A stretch of 64,000 bases of DNA from Arthrobacter sp. NEB 688 (GTDB lineage: Bacteria; Actinomycetota; Actinomycetes; Actinomycetales; Dermatophilaceae), in assembly GCF_013201035.1 (NCBI RefSeq), contig NZ_CP053707.1, positions 3,720,001 through 3,784,000 of the forward strand, written 5' to 3'. Shown here one piece after another: positions 9,417-18,997 of the stretch; position 1 is the stretch's first letter, and each line of letters opens with the position of its first letter. The translations under genes and the position numbers were made by a program. The notes beneath the pieces are model-generated. The model had not been told where the DNA came from and did not search any database. It saw only the letters and a program-made list of their open reading frames with translations.

Positions 9417-9779
9417 ATGAAGTCCCGAATCGTACAGGTCAGCCTCCTCGCCGGGGCGGGCCTCGCCGTGCTGCTCCTCGTGGGTGCGGTGCTCGGGCTG
9501 CCGTGGCTGCTGGCCCTCACCGGAGCCGGGTTCGCCGCCGTGCTCATCGCCCTCGCCGCCGACACCAACGTGCGCGTCCGGCGCCTGGAGCGGCGCCTCG
9601 AGAAGGGTGCGCGCGGCCTCCCCGACGCGGCCCCGACCCCTCCCCCGGCCACCGCCGCCGACGTCCTCGGCACCGTGCGCCTGCTCCAGGCCCAGTACAC
9701 CGCCCGGCTGGACCGCCTCCAGGGCACCGTCGAGAAGCTGGCCGCCGGTCACGACGGCGCCGACCGCTCCGAGTCGTGA
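9417..9779 (+). CDS. Small membrane protein with C-terminal coiled coil
   Basis: A 120-residue protein. Two hydrophobic helices (about residues 6-28 and 32-48) are followed by a basic turn (RVRRLERRLEKGAR), a Pro/Ala linker and a short heptad-like helix (LLQAQYTARLDRLQGTVEKL). GAGGAG sits about 6 nt before the ATG. It is coupled to the following glycosyltransferase by a GTGA overlap, so it may help anchor or organise that enzyme at the membrane; that is inference from context. No family is recognised. Similar two-helix/coiled-coil proteins occur in polysaccharide loci as scaffolds. Confidence 0.7.
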   Translation: MKSRIVQVSLLAGAGLAVLLLVGAVLGLPWLLALTGAGFAAVLIALAADTNVRVRRLERRLEKGARGLPDAAPTPPPATAADVLGTVRLLQAQYTARLDRLQGTVEKLAAGHDGADRSES

Positions 9780-12577
9780 CCGGTCGCGGGGCCGCCACCC
9801 CGTCCGCCTCCCGGCGCACCGTCGCCCGCGACACGCTGCGCCGGGGCAACCGCGCCCCGGACAAGGTGCTGACGACGACGCTGCGCACGCGCTCGGTCCA
9901 CGCCCGTGAGGTGCTCGCCGAGCACGCGTGGCCCGGCCACACCCCGGCGCAGCTGACGGCCTGGGCCGACGCCCGGCCCGCGCGCCTTGAGCCCGGCATG
10001 GACGCCGACATGCTGGCGCGCTACGCGATGGTCCTCGGCCTGCAGCTCCCCGGCCCGGAGGCGAGCGCCACGGTGCTCGCGCTCGCCGACGTCCTCGAGG
10101 CCGACCACGCGCTCGGCCGCGTGCCCGACCGCGCCGTCGAGGCCCTCGGGCAGGTCCGGCTCGCGGCGGGTGACGTCCGCGGCGCACTGCGGCTCCTCGA
10201 GCGCCCCGAGGTCCGTGACGACGTCCGCCTCGCCGGCCTGGCCGACGCCCTCAACCCCTTCGCCGGCGGCCCCGACGCCGACGAGCGCGCCTGGGCCGCG
10301 GCCTTCGCCGAGGCCGTCGGGGGCGGGACCGCACCGGTCCGCCTCGCGCCCGGCACCGGCACGCCGTTCGACCGGCTGGCCGCCGACGCCCCGCGCGTCG
10401 AGCACCCCGGCCGCGTCACGGTCCTCATGAGCACCTTCCGCCCGCGGCGCTCCGACCTCCTGACGGCCGTGCGCTCGGTCCTCGCGCAGACGTGGAGCAA
10501 CCTCGAGCTGTTCGTCGTCGACGACGCCTCCGGGCCGGGCACCGCCGCCCTGCTCGACGAGGTCGAGGCCCTCGACCCGCGCGTCACCGTCGTCCGCAAG
10601 GCCGTCAACGGCGGCACCTACCGGGCCCGCAACACCGCCCTGCGGCTGATGACCGGCGACTGGTTCACCGTCGTCGACTCCGACGACTGGGTGCACCCCC
10701 AGATGGTCGAGGTCGCCGTCCGCCACCTGCTCGAGAACCCCGGCCGGGTCGCGGTGCGCTCGCAGGGCGTCCGCATCTCCGAGGACCTGCGCCTGAGCCG
10801 ACCCGGCTACGCGCCGCGCTACCCGTCGGCGGCCTCGCTCATGGTGCCGGTGCACCCGACGATGGCCCGCGTCGGCTTCTTCGACCCCACCCGCAAGGGG
10901 GCCGACACCGAGTACGCGCGCCGCATCGAGGCCGCCTTCGGGCAGCGCGTCCCGACGCTCCCGCACGTCATGACCTTCAACCGCACCCTCGCCGGCTCGC
11001 TCTCGGCGGAGGAGTTCTCGCGCGGGTGGCGGCACGGGTCGCGCCATGAGTACAAGAGCGTCTACGCGGCGTGGCACCAGGGCGTCCGGGCCGGCACCGA
11101 GGACCCGTGGCTGGACCCGACCGCGCCGCGCGCGTTCCCGCAGCCGCTGCGCTGGAACACCCGCCCGGCCGCCGGCCCGCGCCGCTACGACGTCGTCTTC
11201 GGCGGTGACTGGCGGCGCTTCGGCGGCCCGCAGCGCTCGATGCTCGAGGAGATCCGCGCCTGCCTCGAGGGGGGCCTGAGCGTCGGGGTGCTGCACCTCG
11301 AGGCGCTGCGCTTCATGTCGACCGACGACCCGCCCCTGTGCGCCCCGCTCGTCGACCTGCTGCGCTCGGGAGCGGTGTCGCAGCTGCAGGTCGACGACGA
11401 CGTCGACGTCGACGTGCTCGTCGTGCGCTACCCGCTGATCCTCCAGTACCCGCCGCACGCGCCGGCCGCCTTCCGGCCGCGTCGCGTCGTCGTCGTCGCC
11501 AACCAGGCCCCGCTCGAGCTCGACGGCTCCGACCAGCGCTACGTCGTGCGCGACGTCACCGAGCGCACCGAGGAGCTCTTCGGGCAGCGGCCGCTCTGGT
11601 GGCCCCAGGGCCCGACGGTCCGCGAGCTGCTCCTCACCCAGGACCCCACGATCGAGCTCCTCCCGACCGACGACCTCGGCCTCATCGACGTCGACGACTG
11701 GCACGTGCGCGAGGACGGGCGCGACCCCGCCGCCGGCGGCGAGCTCGTCGTCGGCCGCTACTCGCGCGACGACGTCATCAAGTTCCCCTCGACCTGGGCC
11801 GACGTGCTCGCGGCGTACGACCTCGGCCCCGGCCACCGGGTCCGGATGATGGGCGCGCGCGCTCAGCTCAAGCGGCTCTCGGAGGCCGCCGGCAGCGGCC
11901 CCGACCGCTACCCGGCGCAGTGGGAGGTGCTGCCCCACCGGGCGCTGGACACCCGCGACTTCCTCGCCGACCTCGACGTCTTCGTCTACCTCGACAACCC
12001 GGACGCCCACGAGGCCTTCGGGCGGGTGCTCCTCGAGGCCGCCGCGAGCGGCTGCGTCGTCATCACCCATCCCAAGCACGAGCCCACCTTCGGGGCGGCG
12101 CTCGACTACGCCCTGCCGCACGAGGTGCCGGCCCTCGTCGAGCGCTACCGCGACCCGACGGTCTTCCACGCGCGCGTCGCGCAGACCCTCACGATGGTGC
12201 GCGCCGCCTTCGGCCACGAGCGCTTCCTCGCCGACGTCCGCACCCTGCTCGGACCCGCCCGGCCGCCGGCGTCCGTCGACCCCGACCCGATGCTCGGCGC
12301 CCCCGCGTGGCTCCCCGGCGTGCACGCCGGCCGACGCGTCCTCACCCTGCCGGTGCGCAGCGCGGCCGACGGCGAGCGGGCCGACCACGTCGCGCTCGTC
12401 CTGGCCGACGACGCCGACGCCGGCCGCGTGGCGGCGTGGCTCCTCGCCACGGTCCGTGACACCGCCGACTCGCAGCTGGATGCCGTGCTCGCCTCCGGCG
12501 CAGCCGATCTCGGGGTCGAGGCCGTCGTCGTGCGACGCGACGGCGTGGTGCTCGAGCCGGCGCCCGAGCCGGCCTGA
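9776..12577 (+). CDS. Bifunctional GT2-GT4 glycosyltransferase
   Basis: A 933-residue fusion. After an N-terminal helical region comes a GT2 domain: VTVLMSTFRPRRSDLLTAV, FVVDDASGPG, NGGTYRARNTALRL and VDSDDWVHP. From about residue 465 (YDVVFGGDWRRFGGPQRSM) a GT-B-like module begins, ending with DVFVYLDNPDAHEAFGRVLLEAAASG. That segment has the conserved E-x7-E region of GT4 enzymes. One polypeptide probably adds two sugars in sequence to the growing polymer. The GTG start overlaps the stop of the small membrane protein. It is much longer than a single GT (300-400 residues). The substrates are unknown. Confidence 0.8.
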   Translation: MTGRGAATPSASRRTVARDTLRRGNRAPDKVLTTTLRTRSVHAREVLAEHAWPGHTPAQLTAWADARPARLEPGMDADMLARYAMVLGLQLPGPEASATVLALADVLEADHALGRVPDRAVEALGQVRLAAGDVRGALRLLERPEVRDDVRLAGLADALNPFAGGPDADERAWAAAFAEAVGGGTAPVRLAPGTGTPFDRLAADAPRVEHPGRVTVLMSTFRPRRSDLLTAVRSVLAQTWSNLELFVVDDASGPGTAALLDEVEALDPRVTVVRKAVNGGTYRARNTALRLMTGDWFTVVDSDDWVHPQMVEVAVRHLLENPGRVAVRSQGVRISEDLRLSRPGYAPRYPSAASLMVPVHPTMARVGFFDPTRKGADTEYARRIEAAFGQRVPTLPHVMTFNRTLAGSLSAEEFSRGWRHGSRHEYKSVYAAWHQGVRAGTEDPWLDPTAPRAFPQPLRWNTRPAAGPRRYDVVFGGDWRRFGGPQRSMLEEIRACLEGGLSVGVLHLEALRFMSTDDPPLCAPLVDLLRSGAVSQLQVDDDVDVDVLVVRYPLILQYPPHAPAAFRPRRVVVVANQAPLELDGSDQRYVVRDVTERTEELFGQRPLWWPQGPTVRELLLTQDPTIELLPTDDLGLIDVDDWHVREDGRDPAAGGELVVGRYSRDDVIKFPSTWADVLAAYDLGPGHRVRMMGARAQLKRLSEAAGSGPDRYPAQWEVLPHRALDTRDFLADLDVFVYLDNPDAHEAFGRVLLEAAASGCVVITHPKHEPTFGAALDYALPHEVPALVERYRDPTVFHARVAQTLTMVRAAFGHERFLADVRTLLGPARPPASVDPDPMLGAPAWLPGVHAGRRVLTLPVRSAADGERADHVALVLADDADAGRVAAWLLATVRDTADSQLDAVLASGAADLGVEAVVVRRDGVVLEPAPEPA

Positions 12578-12580
12578 GCC

Positions 12581-13606
12581 TCAGCGTCCGCCGAGCAGGC
12601 GGCGCGGGCGCGAGGTGAGGAAGCCCCATCCCCACGCCCAGTGCATCGTCGCGAGCACCGGCCCCGCGAGCAGCCGGGTGCGCGCCGGCTCTCCGGCCGT
12701 GATGGCGACCCCGCCGGCGCCGACGGCCAGGGCGTACCCGGCCGGCACGGCGAGCGCCGGCCACCACGCGAGACCGACGAGGGTCGCGGCGGTCGTGCCG
12801 ACCACCATCGTCGGGGCGGCGAGGTAGCGGGCGGTGAGCGTGCCCCCGTGCAGCCCGGCGACGACCCGGCGCCAGCGGCCGTAGTCGCGGTACTGGCGCG
12901 CGAGCCCGCGGAAGCCCGAGCGCGGGCGGTAGGTGACGACGAGGTCGGGCGTGAACCACACGGTGCCGCCGCTCTCGCGGATGCGGTGGTTGAGCTCCCA
13001 GTCCTGGGTGCGGGTGAAGCGCGGGTCGTAGCCGCCCACCCGCTCCAGCGCCGTCCGGCGGAAGCAGCCGAGGTAGACGGTGTCGACCTCGCCGGCCCCG
13101 CCACCGGTGTGGAAGCGCGACGAGCCCACGCCCAGCGGGCTGCGCATCGCGGCGGCGACGGCCCGCTCGAAGGCCGTCCGGCCGCGCGCGTCCATCGTGC
13201 CGCCGACGTTGTCGGCGCCGGTCTCGGCGAGCGCCGCGACGGCCGTCGAGACGTACCCGCGCGGGATCTCGGCGTGCCCGTCGACCCGGACGACGACGTC
13301 ACCCGTGGCGGCCGCGACGGCCGCGTTGAGGCCGTCCGGCGTGCGCCCGGTCGGGTTGCGCACCAACCGGACCCGCTCGTCGGAGGCCGCCAGCCGCTCC
13401 GCGACCTCGTCGGTGCGGTCGCGCGAGGGGCCGAGGGCCAGGACGACCTCGAGCGGGCCCGACCAGTCCTGGCCGAGGACCATCCGGACGGCGTCCTCGA
13501 GGTGGCGCTCCTCGTCGAGGACGGGGATGACGACGCTGACCGACGGGTTCGTCGGCAGGGGCTGCGGGGCGGGTCGGGCGGGCTCGGTGCTCATCGGGGA
13601 CATCAT
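12581..13606 (-). CDS. GT2 family glycosyltransferase, ExoA-like membrane-bound
   Basis: About 341 residues. The N-terminal GT-A domain has VSVVIPVLDEERHLEDAV, then VVVRVDGHAEIPRGY and the processive-type RTQDWELNHRIRESGG. Two or three C-terminal hydrophobic segments (LAAPTMVVGTTAATLVGLAWW and ALAVPAGYALAVGAGGVA) should anchor it in the membrane, as in ExoA succinoglycan transferases. Several starts are possible. ATG at 13606 overlaps the stop of the upstream LCP gene (ATGA), and ATG at 13594 (MSTEP) is the shortest. I chose the overlapping one for translational coupling. It likely acts early in chain assembly on a lipid-linked acceptor. Confidence 0.82.
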   Translation of the reverse strand: MMSPMSTEPARPAPQPLPTNPSVSVVIPVLDEERHLEDAVRMVLGQDWSGPLEVVLALGPSRDRTDEVAERLAASDERVRLVRNPTGRTPDGLNAAVAAATGDVVVRVDGHAEIPRGYVSTAVAALAETGADNVGGTMDARGRTAFERAVAAAMRSPLGVGSSRFHTGGGAGEVDTVYLGCFRRTALERVGGYDPRFTRTQDWELNHRIRESGGTVWFTPDLVVTYRPRSGFRGLARQYRDYGRWRRVVAGLHGGTLTARYLAAPTMVVGTTAATLVGLAWWPALAVPAGYALAVGAGGVAITAGEPARTRLLAGPVLATMHWAWGWGFLTSRPRRLLGGR

Positions 13607-15114
13607 CCCGCGGAGCACACGCTCGCGAGGTCACCGGTGTCGGCGTCGGGGTCGGTGCCGGGGCGCTCCATGACGGCGGGCGTCTTCGGCGTGGCGGTGG
13701 CCGAGCTCGTGGCGGACGCGGCCGCCGACGGCTTCGGGCTCGCCGCCGCCGGCTTGGGGGTCGGGGCGTCCTCGCTGCGGGCGATGGCCTTGGCGACCGT
13801 CGAGCGGACCACCTGGGGGTCGTAGTCCCACGGCTTGATGAGCGGCGGGACGAAGTTGACCGAGGTGATCTTCTCCTGCTTGGTCCTGACCGCCACGTCG
13901 GCCAGGTCGGCCAGGGCGTCCTGCGGGATGTCGGTGCGGATGAGCCCGGTCGTGGCCTCGGCGATGCGCCCGAAGCGCAGGAGCAGCGTCTGGGGGTCGA
14001 GCTCCTTGACGAGGGCGGTCGTCACGCAGCGCTGGCGGGCCATCCGCTCGTAGTTCGTCGACCCGACGCGGCTGCGGGCGTACCAGAGCGCGTGGTAGCC
14101 GTCGAGGTGCTGCGGGCCCGGCTCGATGTAGCCGCTGATCGGGGACCCGTTGCCGCCGATGGGGGTGCGCCGCTGCACCTCGACGTCGAGCCCGCCGACC
14201 GCGTTGATGATGCTCGCGAACCCGCGCAGGTCGACCATGACGTAGTACTGGACGTCGAGCCCGGTCAGGCCCTCGACGGCCTCCTTGGTCGCGACGAGGC
14301 CGGGGTCCTTCGTGCCCGCCGGGAAGAGCTTCGCGTGGTCCTGGCCCCACGTGTAGAGGCCGTTGAGCAGGCAGTCGTCGCCGCACGCCCAGCCCTCGGG
14401 CATGAGGCGGGCCATCGTCGAGCCGGGGCGGAAGTGGATGTCCTCGGTCTCGCGGCTGAAGCCGAAGAGCACCGAGCGGCCGGTCTGCGCGTCGACGCTC
14501 GCGAGCTGGATGGAGTCCGGGCGCAGGCCGACGCGGCCCTTGCCGCTGTCGCCGCCGAGCAGGAGGACGTTGTAGCGGCCGTGGGCGGCGGCCGCGGCCT
14601 CGCCGGTGCCGAAGAGCGAGGTGAGGGCGCCGCGCGCCTGGCCGACGCCGACCCCGGTCCAGCCGACGAGGCCCGGCACGAGGAGGAGGACGACGAGGCC
14701 GCCGAGCAGCCCGCGACGGTCGCCCATCGGCAACCGGTCCGGGCGCCCGAGCCGCCACGCGTCGACGAGCAGCGCGGCCCAGCCGACGGCGACGACGACG
14801 AGCACGACCTGCGCGAGGAGGAGCATCCACCCGCGGGTCAGCAGCCAGAGGACGGCGGGCCGGCTGACCAGGGCGAGGAGCCCGCCGAGGACGAGCACCC
14901 CGACGAGGGAGAGCCAGACCCGCAGCGCGAGCCGGCCCACCTCGCGGCGCCCGGCGACGAGCTGCGCCGAGCCCGGGAGCACGAGGGTGAGCAGGAGCAG
15001 CGTCACGGCCCGCCGGCGGTGGTGGCGACGGCCCACCGTGCCGTCGCGACCCGGCCCCGGGCGCGCGCCCGTGCCTCGGGCGCGCTCGATCACACCGGTC
15101 CCTGCCTGTCCCAT
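13603..15114 (-). CDS. LytR-CpsA-Psr ligase with multi-helix N-terminus
   Basis: A 503-residue membrane protein of the LCP family, which transfers undecaprenyl-linked glycopolymers onto peptidoglycan outside the cell. Four hydrophobic segments lie between about residues 38 and 165. The LCP domain starts near YNVLLLGGDSGKGR, with GLRPDSIQLASVD (divalent-metal and pyrophosphate contacts), FGFSRETEDI, and later DGYHALWYARSRVGSTNYERMARQRCV carrying the catalytic arginines. A Ser/Pro/Ala-rich tail ends the protein. The ATG at 15114 is preferred over an upstream GTG because the extra residues look non-coding. It is upstream of, and coupled to, the ExoA-like transferase. Confidence 0.88.
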   Translation of the reverse strand: MGQAGTGVIERARGTGARPGPGRDGTVGRRHHRRRAVTLLLLTLVLPGSAQLVAGRREVGRLALRVWLSLVGVLVLGGLLALVSRPAVLWLLTRGWMLLLAQVVLVVVAVGWAALLVDAWRLGRPDRLPMGDRRGLLGGLVVLLLVPGLVGWTGVGVGQARGALTSLFGTGEAAAAAHGRYNVLLLGGDSGKGRVGLRPDSIQLASVDAQTGRSVLFGFSRETEDIHFRPGSTMARLMPEGWACGDDCLLNGLYTWGQDHAKLFPAGTKDPGLVATKEAVEGLTGLDVQYYVMVDLRGFASIINAVGGLDVEVQRRTPIGGNGSPISGYIEPGPQHLDGYHALWYARSRVGSTNYERMARQRCVTTALVKELDPQTLLLRFGRIAEATTGLIRTDIPQDALADLADVAVRTKQEKITSVNFVPPLIKPWDYDPQVVRSTVAKAIARSEDAPTPKPAAASPKPSAAASATSSATATPKTPAVMERPGTDPDADTGDLASVCSAG

Positions 15115-15256
15115 AGCCGCCCAGTATTCGCGCGGCCCGCAGCCGTCCGCGCGAGGCGCGCCGGGGGCGCCGACCCCTGTTTCGGGGCGTCGACGGCGCG
15201 GCCTCACGGCCCGGACGGGCACACTGGGTGGTCGGCCCCTTCCCGAGAGGACCCGG

Positions 15257-16552
15257 ATGTCCGACGACCACGCCCGCCCGATCCCGCGCCGTCCCGCGCC
15301 CGGGAGCGGCGACGACGACGTCTACGTCGTCGACACCCGGCGCCGCCGCGGCGCCCCCTCCCCCGGCAGCGCGCGCCGCGCGACGCCGCCTCCCCCGGCC
15401 GCCGCACCCGCCGACGCCGCGGGCTACGACGAGTACGGCCGGCCCGTCGCCGCCCCCGGCCGCGGCGCCGTCCCGGGCCGGGCCCCCGCCGACCGCGGCG
15501 CCCGGCCGCCGCGGGAGCCCCGTCCCCCGCGAGAGCCCCGTCCTCCCCGCGAGCCGCGCACCCGCCGGCCGGGCCGCGGGCGGCGGGTCGCCTCCCTCCT
15601 CGTGCTCGCCCTCGTCGCGTGGGTGGGCTTCACGGCCTTCGCGCCGTGGCACGCGTGGTCGAGCGTCTCGCGGGTCGACGACGTGCCCTCCGGCGAGCGC
15701 CCGACCGCGGGTGACGGCCACACCTACCTGCTCGTCGGGTCCGACAGCCGCGAGGGCCTCAGCCGCGAGGAGCGCCGCAAGCTCGGCACCGGCACCGCGG
15801 AGGGCCGGCGCACCGACTCGATCATCCTCGTCCACACCCCGTCGGGCGCGGGCAAGCCGGCGCTCGTCTCGGTGCCGCGCGACAGCTTCCTGCCCATCCC
15901 GGGCCACGGCGAGAACAAGGTCAACGCGGCGTTCGCGATCGGGGGGCCGAAGCTGCTCGTGCAGACCCTCGAGCAGGCCACCGGCCTGCGCATCGACGGC
16001 TACGTCGAGATCGGCTTCGGCGGGTTCTCCACCGTCGTCGACAGCCTCGGCGGCGTCGACCTGTGCGTCCCGCGGGCGATCAAGGACGAGAAGGCGCACA
16101 TCGACCTCGCGAAGGGCTGCCAGACCCTCGACGGACCGACCGCGCTCGGCTACGTGCGCGCCCGCTACTCCGACCCCGAGGGCGACATCGGCCGGGCCAA
16201 GCGGCAGCGGCAGTTCCTCGGCGCCGTGATGAAGGAGGCGGCCACGCCCTCGACCGTCCTCGTGCCGTGGCGCTGGTGGTCCTTCACCCACGCCGCCGCC
16301 TCGAGCGTCTACGTCGGGCGGGAGACGAGCCTGCTCGACGCCTACCGGATCCTCTCGACGATGCGGAAGGTGTCGTCCGACGGCGCGCTGAGCCTCGTCG
16401 TGCCGATCGGGAACGCGAACGTCACGACCTCGGCCGGCTCCTCGGTCGTCTGGGACGCGCAGCGGGCGAAGGAGCTGTTCGGGATGCTCAACGACGGCAC
16501 CCCGCTCGAGGCCCCGCCGCCCGGGACCGACGGCAAGCCCACCGGGGGCTGA
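15257..16552 (+). CDS. LytR-CpsA-Psr family ligase
   Basis: A 431-residue single-pass membrane protein. About 110 residues of proline/arginine-rich cytoplasmic sequence include three tandem PPREPR units, then comes one helix (VASLLVLALVAWVGFTAF). The extracytoplasmic LCP domain has TYLLVGSDSREGL, GRRTDSIILVHTPSG, VSVPRDSFLPIPG and ALGYVRARYSDPEGDIGRAKRQRQFL, so the catalytic arginine cluster is complete. Its role is to attach teichoic-acid-like or capsular polymer to peptidoglycan. GAGAGGAC lies about 7 nt before the ATG. It is divergent from another LCP gene, with a 142-bp shared upstream region. Confidence 0.9.
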   Translation: MSDDHARPIPRRPAPGSGDDDVYVVDTRRRRGAPSPGSARRATPPPPAAAPADAAGYDEYGRPVAAPGRGAVPGRAPADRGARPPREPRPPREPRPPREPRTRRPGRGRRVASLLVLALVAWVGFTAFAPWHAWSSVSRVDDVPSGERPTAGDGHTYLLVGSDSREGLSREERRKLGTGTAEGRRTDSIILVHTPSGAGKPALVSVPRDSFLPIPGHGENKVNAAFAIGGPKLLVQTLEQATGLRIDGYVEIGFGGFSTVVDSLGGVDLCVPRAIKDEKAHIDLAKGCQTLDGPTALGYVRARYSDPEGDIGRAKRQRQFLGAVMKEAATPSTVLVPWRWWSFTHAAASSVYVGRETSLLDAYRILSTMRKVSSDGALSLVVPIGNANVTTSAGSSVVWDAQRAKELFGMLNDGTPLEAPPPGTDGKPTGG

Positions 16553-16669
16553 GCCGCGCCGCGGTTCTCAGGCTGCGTCCAGCACCGCTCGGTACACTCC
16601 ACCGGTCCCGTGCCCCGGGACGCCGCGCGCCGTCAGGTGCCGCGGGAGACCCCGAGCGCAGGAGGACCG

Positions 16670-18187
16670 GTGGACGGCGCGCGACCCGACGACGCCCCCG
16701 AGGAGACCCCGGAGGTGCTGCCCAGCCGGCGCGAGGTGCACGGCCGCACCCGCAGCCCGTGGGTGAAGCGCACGGTCATCGCCCTCGTCGTCGCCCTCGC
16801 GGTCGGCGGCACCGGGGTGGCGGTCGCGGCCTGGAAGCTCAACGCCAACATCACCAAGGTCGACGTGTCCGAGGCGGTCGGCACCGACCGCCCGACGCGC
16901 GCCCCCGAGGCCCGCGGCGCGGTCAACCTCCTGCTCCTCGGCTCGGACAACCGCACCGGCGAGGGCAACGACACCTACGGCAAGGTCGTCGACGACCCGG
17001 GCCAGCACTCCGACACCAACCTCCTGGTCCACCTCTCGGCCGACCGCACGTGGGCGACCGTCGTCTCCATCCCCCGCGACTCGATGACCAAGGCCCCGCC
17101 GGAGTGCTCCAAGAGCGCGCCGAAGGACCAGTGGGTCATGCGGCAGTGGAACCACAACTACAAGATCGGCGGCACCGGCTGCCTCATCCGCACGCTCGAG
17201 GGCAACACCGGCGTCCTCGTCGACCACTACGCGGTCGTCGACTTCCGCGGCTTCAAGTCGATGGTCGACGCGCTCGACGGCGTCGAGGTCTGCACGACGG
17301 AGCCGATCGACGACCCGAACTCGCACCTCAAGCTCACGGCGGGCAAGCACACCCTCGACGGGGAGCAGGCGCTCGCGTACGTGCGCACCCGCAAGTCCGT
17401 CGGTGACGGGTCGGACCTCGGCCGGATCAAGCGCCAGCAGGCGTTCCTGTCGTCGGTGGCCCAGGAGGCGACCTCGAGCAAGCTGCTCTTCCAGCCGACG
17501 CACCTGTACTCCTTCCTCAGCGCCGCGACGAAGTCGCTGACGACCGACCCCGACTTCGGGCTCGGCACGATGAAGGACCTCGCCGAGAGCATCCGCGGCA
17601 TCGGGCTGAAGAACATCCAGTTCATCACCGTCCCGAACGAGGTGTACCCCAACGACCCGAACCGGGTGCAGTGGCAGGACTCGGCCGACCTCATCTGGGA
17701 GTCGATCCGCGAGGACCACCCGGTCAACGGCAAGCCGACGAAGGGCTCGACGCCCTCTCCGTCCGCGTCGCCGCTCACCGTCTCGCCCGACGAGGTCACC
17801 GTCCAGGTGCTCAACGGCGCCGGCACCTCCGGGCTCGCCGGCCAGGACGCCGCCATCCTCGAGGCGCAGGGCTTCACCGTGTCGGGCACGGGCAACGCCC
17901 CGGACGCGCGCACCGGCACGCTCGTCGAGTACTCCAAGGGCCAGGAGGAGGCCGCCCGCACGGTGGCCGCCGCCTTCCCCGGCGCCGAGGTCGAGGAGGC
18001 GACCGGGCTCGGCCGCACCGTCCGGGTCACGCTCGGCCCGGGCGCCGAGAACCCCGTCGAGGTCGAGAACCGCGTCGGCAGCAAGCCCCTCCCCTCGCCC
18101 TCGCTCACCGCGGCCTCGCCCGCGCCGAGCGCGACCCCGACGATCGAGACCCGCCCGGCCAGCCAGTCCATCTGCAAGACGGCCTGA
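16670..18187 (+). CDS. LytR-CpsA-Psr ligase with LytR_C domain
   Basis: A 505-residue LCP protein. One membrane helix (about residues 28-50) precedes the catalytic domain: NLLLLGSDNRTGEGN, SDTNLLVHLS, VVSIPRDSMTK and QALAYVRTRKSVGDGSDLGRIKRQQAFL. After a Ser/Pro linker, a LytR C-terminal domain (VTVQVLNGAGTSGLAGQDAAILEAQGF) follows, a common actinobacterial partner module. The GTG at 16670 has AGGAGG 5 nt upstream and is preferred to GTG 16610, which has no ribosome site. It is the third LCP gene in 5 kb, consistent with several wall polymers or partial redundancy. A strong hairpin follows the stop. Confidence 0.9.
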   Translation: MDGARPDDAPEETPEVLPSRREVHGRTRSPWVKRTVIALVVALAVGGTGVAVAAWKLNANITKVDVSEAVGTDRPTRAPEARGAVNLLLLGSDNRTGEGNDTYGKVVDDPGQHSDTNLLVHLSADRTWATVVSIPRDSMTKAPPECSKSAPKDQWVMRQWNHNYKIGGTGCLIRTLEGNTGVLVDHYAVVDFRGFKSMVDALDGVEVCTTEPIDDPNSHLKLTAGKHTLDGEQALAYVRTRKSVGDGSDLGRIKRQQAFLSSVAQEATSSKLLFQPTHLYSFLSAATKSLTTDPDFGLGTMKDLAESIRGIGLKNIQFITVPNEVYPNDPNRVQWQDSADLIWESIREDHPVNGKPTKGSTPSPSASPLTVSPDEVTVQVLNGAGTSGLAGQDAAILEAQGFTVSGTGNAPDARTGTLVEYSKGQEEAARTVAAAFPGAEVEEATGLGRTVRVTLGPGAENPVEVENRVGSKPLPSPSLTAASPAPSATPTIETRPASQSICKTA

Positions 18188-18206
18188 CCCGGGTCGACCC
18201 CGCACA

Positions 18207-18248
18207 CGGACGGCGGCCCCGGCGCGAGAGAACCGGGGCCGCCGTCCG
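18207..18248. terminator. Bidirectional hairpin terminator
   Basis: The arms at 18207-18222 and 18233-18248 form a perfect 16-bp, almost all-GC stem around a 10-nt loop (CGCGAGAGAA). It sits between the converging LCP and aquaporin genes and could end transcription from both sides. There is no U-tract, as is usual in high-GC actinobacteria. Confidence 0.8.
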
Positions 18249-18262
18249 GCGTCGGGGACCGG

Positions 18263-18997
18263 TCAGGGGCGCAGCCGCGAGGCGACCAGCCCGCCGAGCA
18301 CGCCGCCGACGAGCGGGGCGAGGACGAAGAGCCACACCTGGCCGAGCGCGGCGCCGCCGGCGAAGAGCGCGGGCGCGATGGAGCGGGCCGGGTTGACCGA
18401 GGTGTTCGTCACGGGGATGGACACGAGGTGGATGAGCGTCAGCGTCAGGCCGATCGCGAGCGGCGCGAAGCCCTTCGGGGCGCGCTCGCCGGTGGCGCCG
18501 ACGATGACGAGGACGAAGACCGCCGTGAGGACGACCTCGACGAGCAGGGCCGCGACGAGGCCGTACTGCTGGGGCGAGCGGTCGCCGAAGCCGTTCGTCG
18601 CGAAGCCGTCGGCCGTCGTGAAGCCCGGACGGCCGGAGGCGATGCCGAAGAGCACCGCCGCACCGGCCACGGCACCGACGAGCTGGGCCGCCACGTAGGA
18701 CGGCACCTCGCGCCAGGAGAAGCGGCCCGCGACGGCGAGGCCGACGCTGACGGCGGGGTTGAAGTGACCGCCCGACAGGTGCCCGACGCCGTAGGCGGCG
18801 GTCGTCACGGCCAGGCCGAAGGCCAGCGCGACGCCGAGGTAGCCGACGCCGACGAGGACGGGCCGGCCGTCGGCCTGCGTCATCGCGGTGGCCGCGAGGA
18901 CGGCGGTCCCGCAGCCGGCGAGCACCAGCCAGAACGTGCCGACGAGCTCGGCGCCCAGCCGGCGGGTGGTGGACGGGGTCTCGGTGGCGGTGCTCAT
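18263..18997 (-). CDS. aqpZ: Aquaporin Z-like water channel
   Basis: A 244-residue member of the major intrinsic protein family, expected as a tetramer in the cytoplasmic membrane conducting water or small neutral solutes. Both signature half-helices are present: GGHFNPAVS at about residue 77 and NTSVNPARS near residue 200. Six membrane helices surround them. The AEL/GTFWLV start ([20 protein letters not shown]) matches AqpZ of bacteria. The ATG overlaps the stop of the upstream Asp23-family gene (ATGA), so both are one transcript, perhaps for osmotic or envelope stress. Confidence 0.92.
   Translation of the reverse strand: MSTATETPSTTRRLGAELVGTFWLVLAGCGTAVLAATAMTQADGRPVLVGVGYLGVALAFGLAVTTAAYGVGHLSGGHFNPAVSVGLAVAGRFSWREVPSYVAAQLVGAVAGAAVLFGIASGRPGFTTADGFATNGFGDRSPQQYGLVAALLVEVVLTAVFVLVIVGATGERAPKGFAPLAIGLTLTLIHLVSIPVTNTSVNPARSIAPALFAGGAALGQVWLFVLAPLVGGVLGGLVASRLRP

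Noticed and set aside
13618-13618. GTG start at 13618 for the ExoA-like transferase
   Set aside because: It lies inside the LCP gene with no ribosome site; the ATG overlapping the LCP stop gives simpler coupling.
18207-18248. Riboswitch between the LCP and aquaporin genes
   Set aside because: It is a single perfect stem at the 3' ends of converging genes, which is terminator placement, not a 5' leader.
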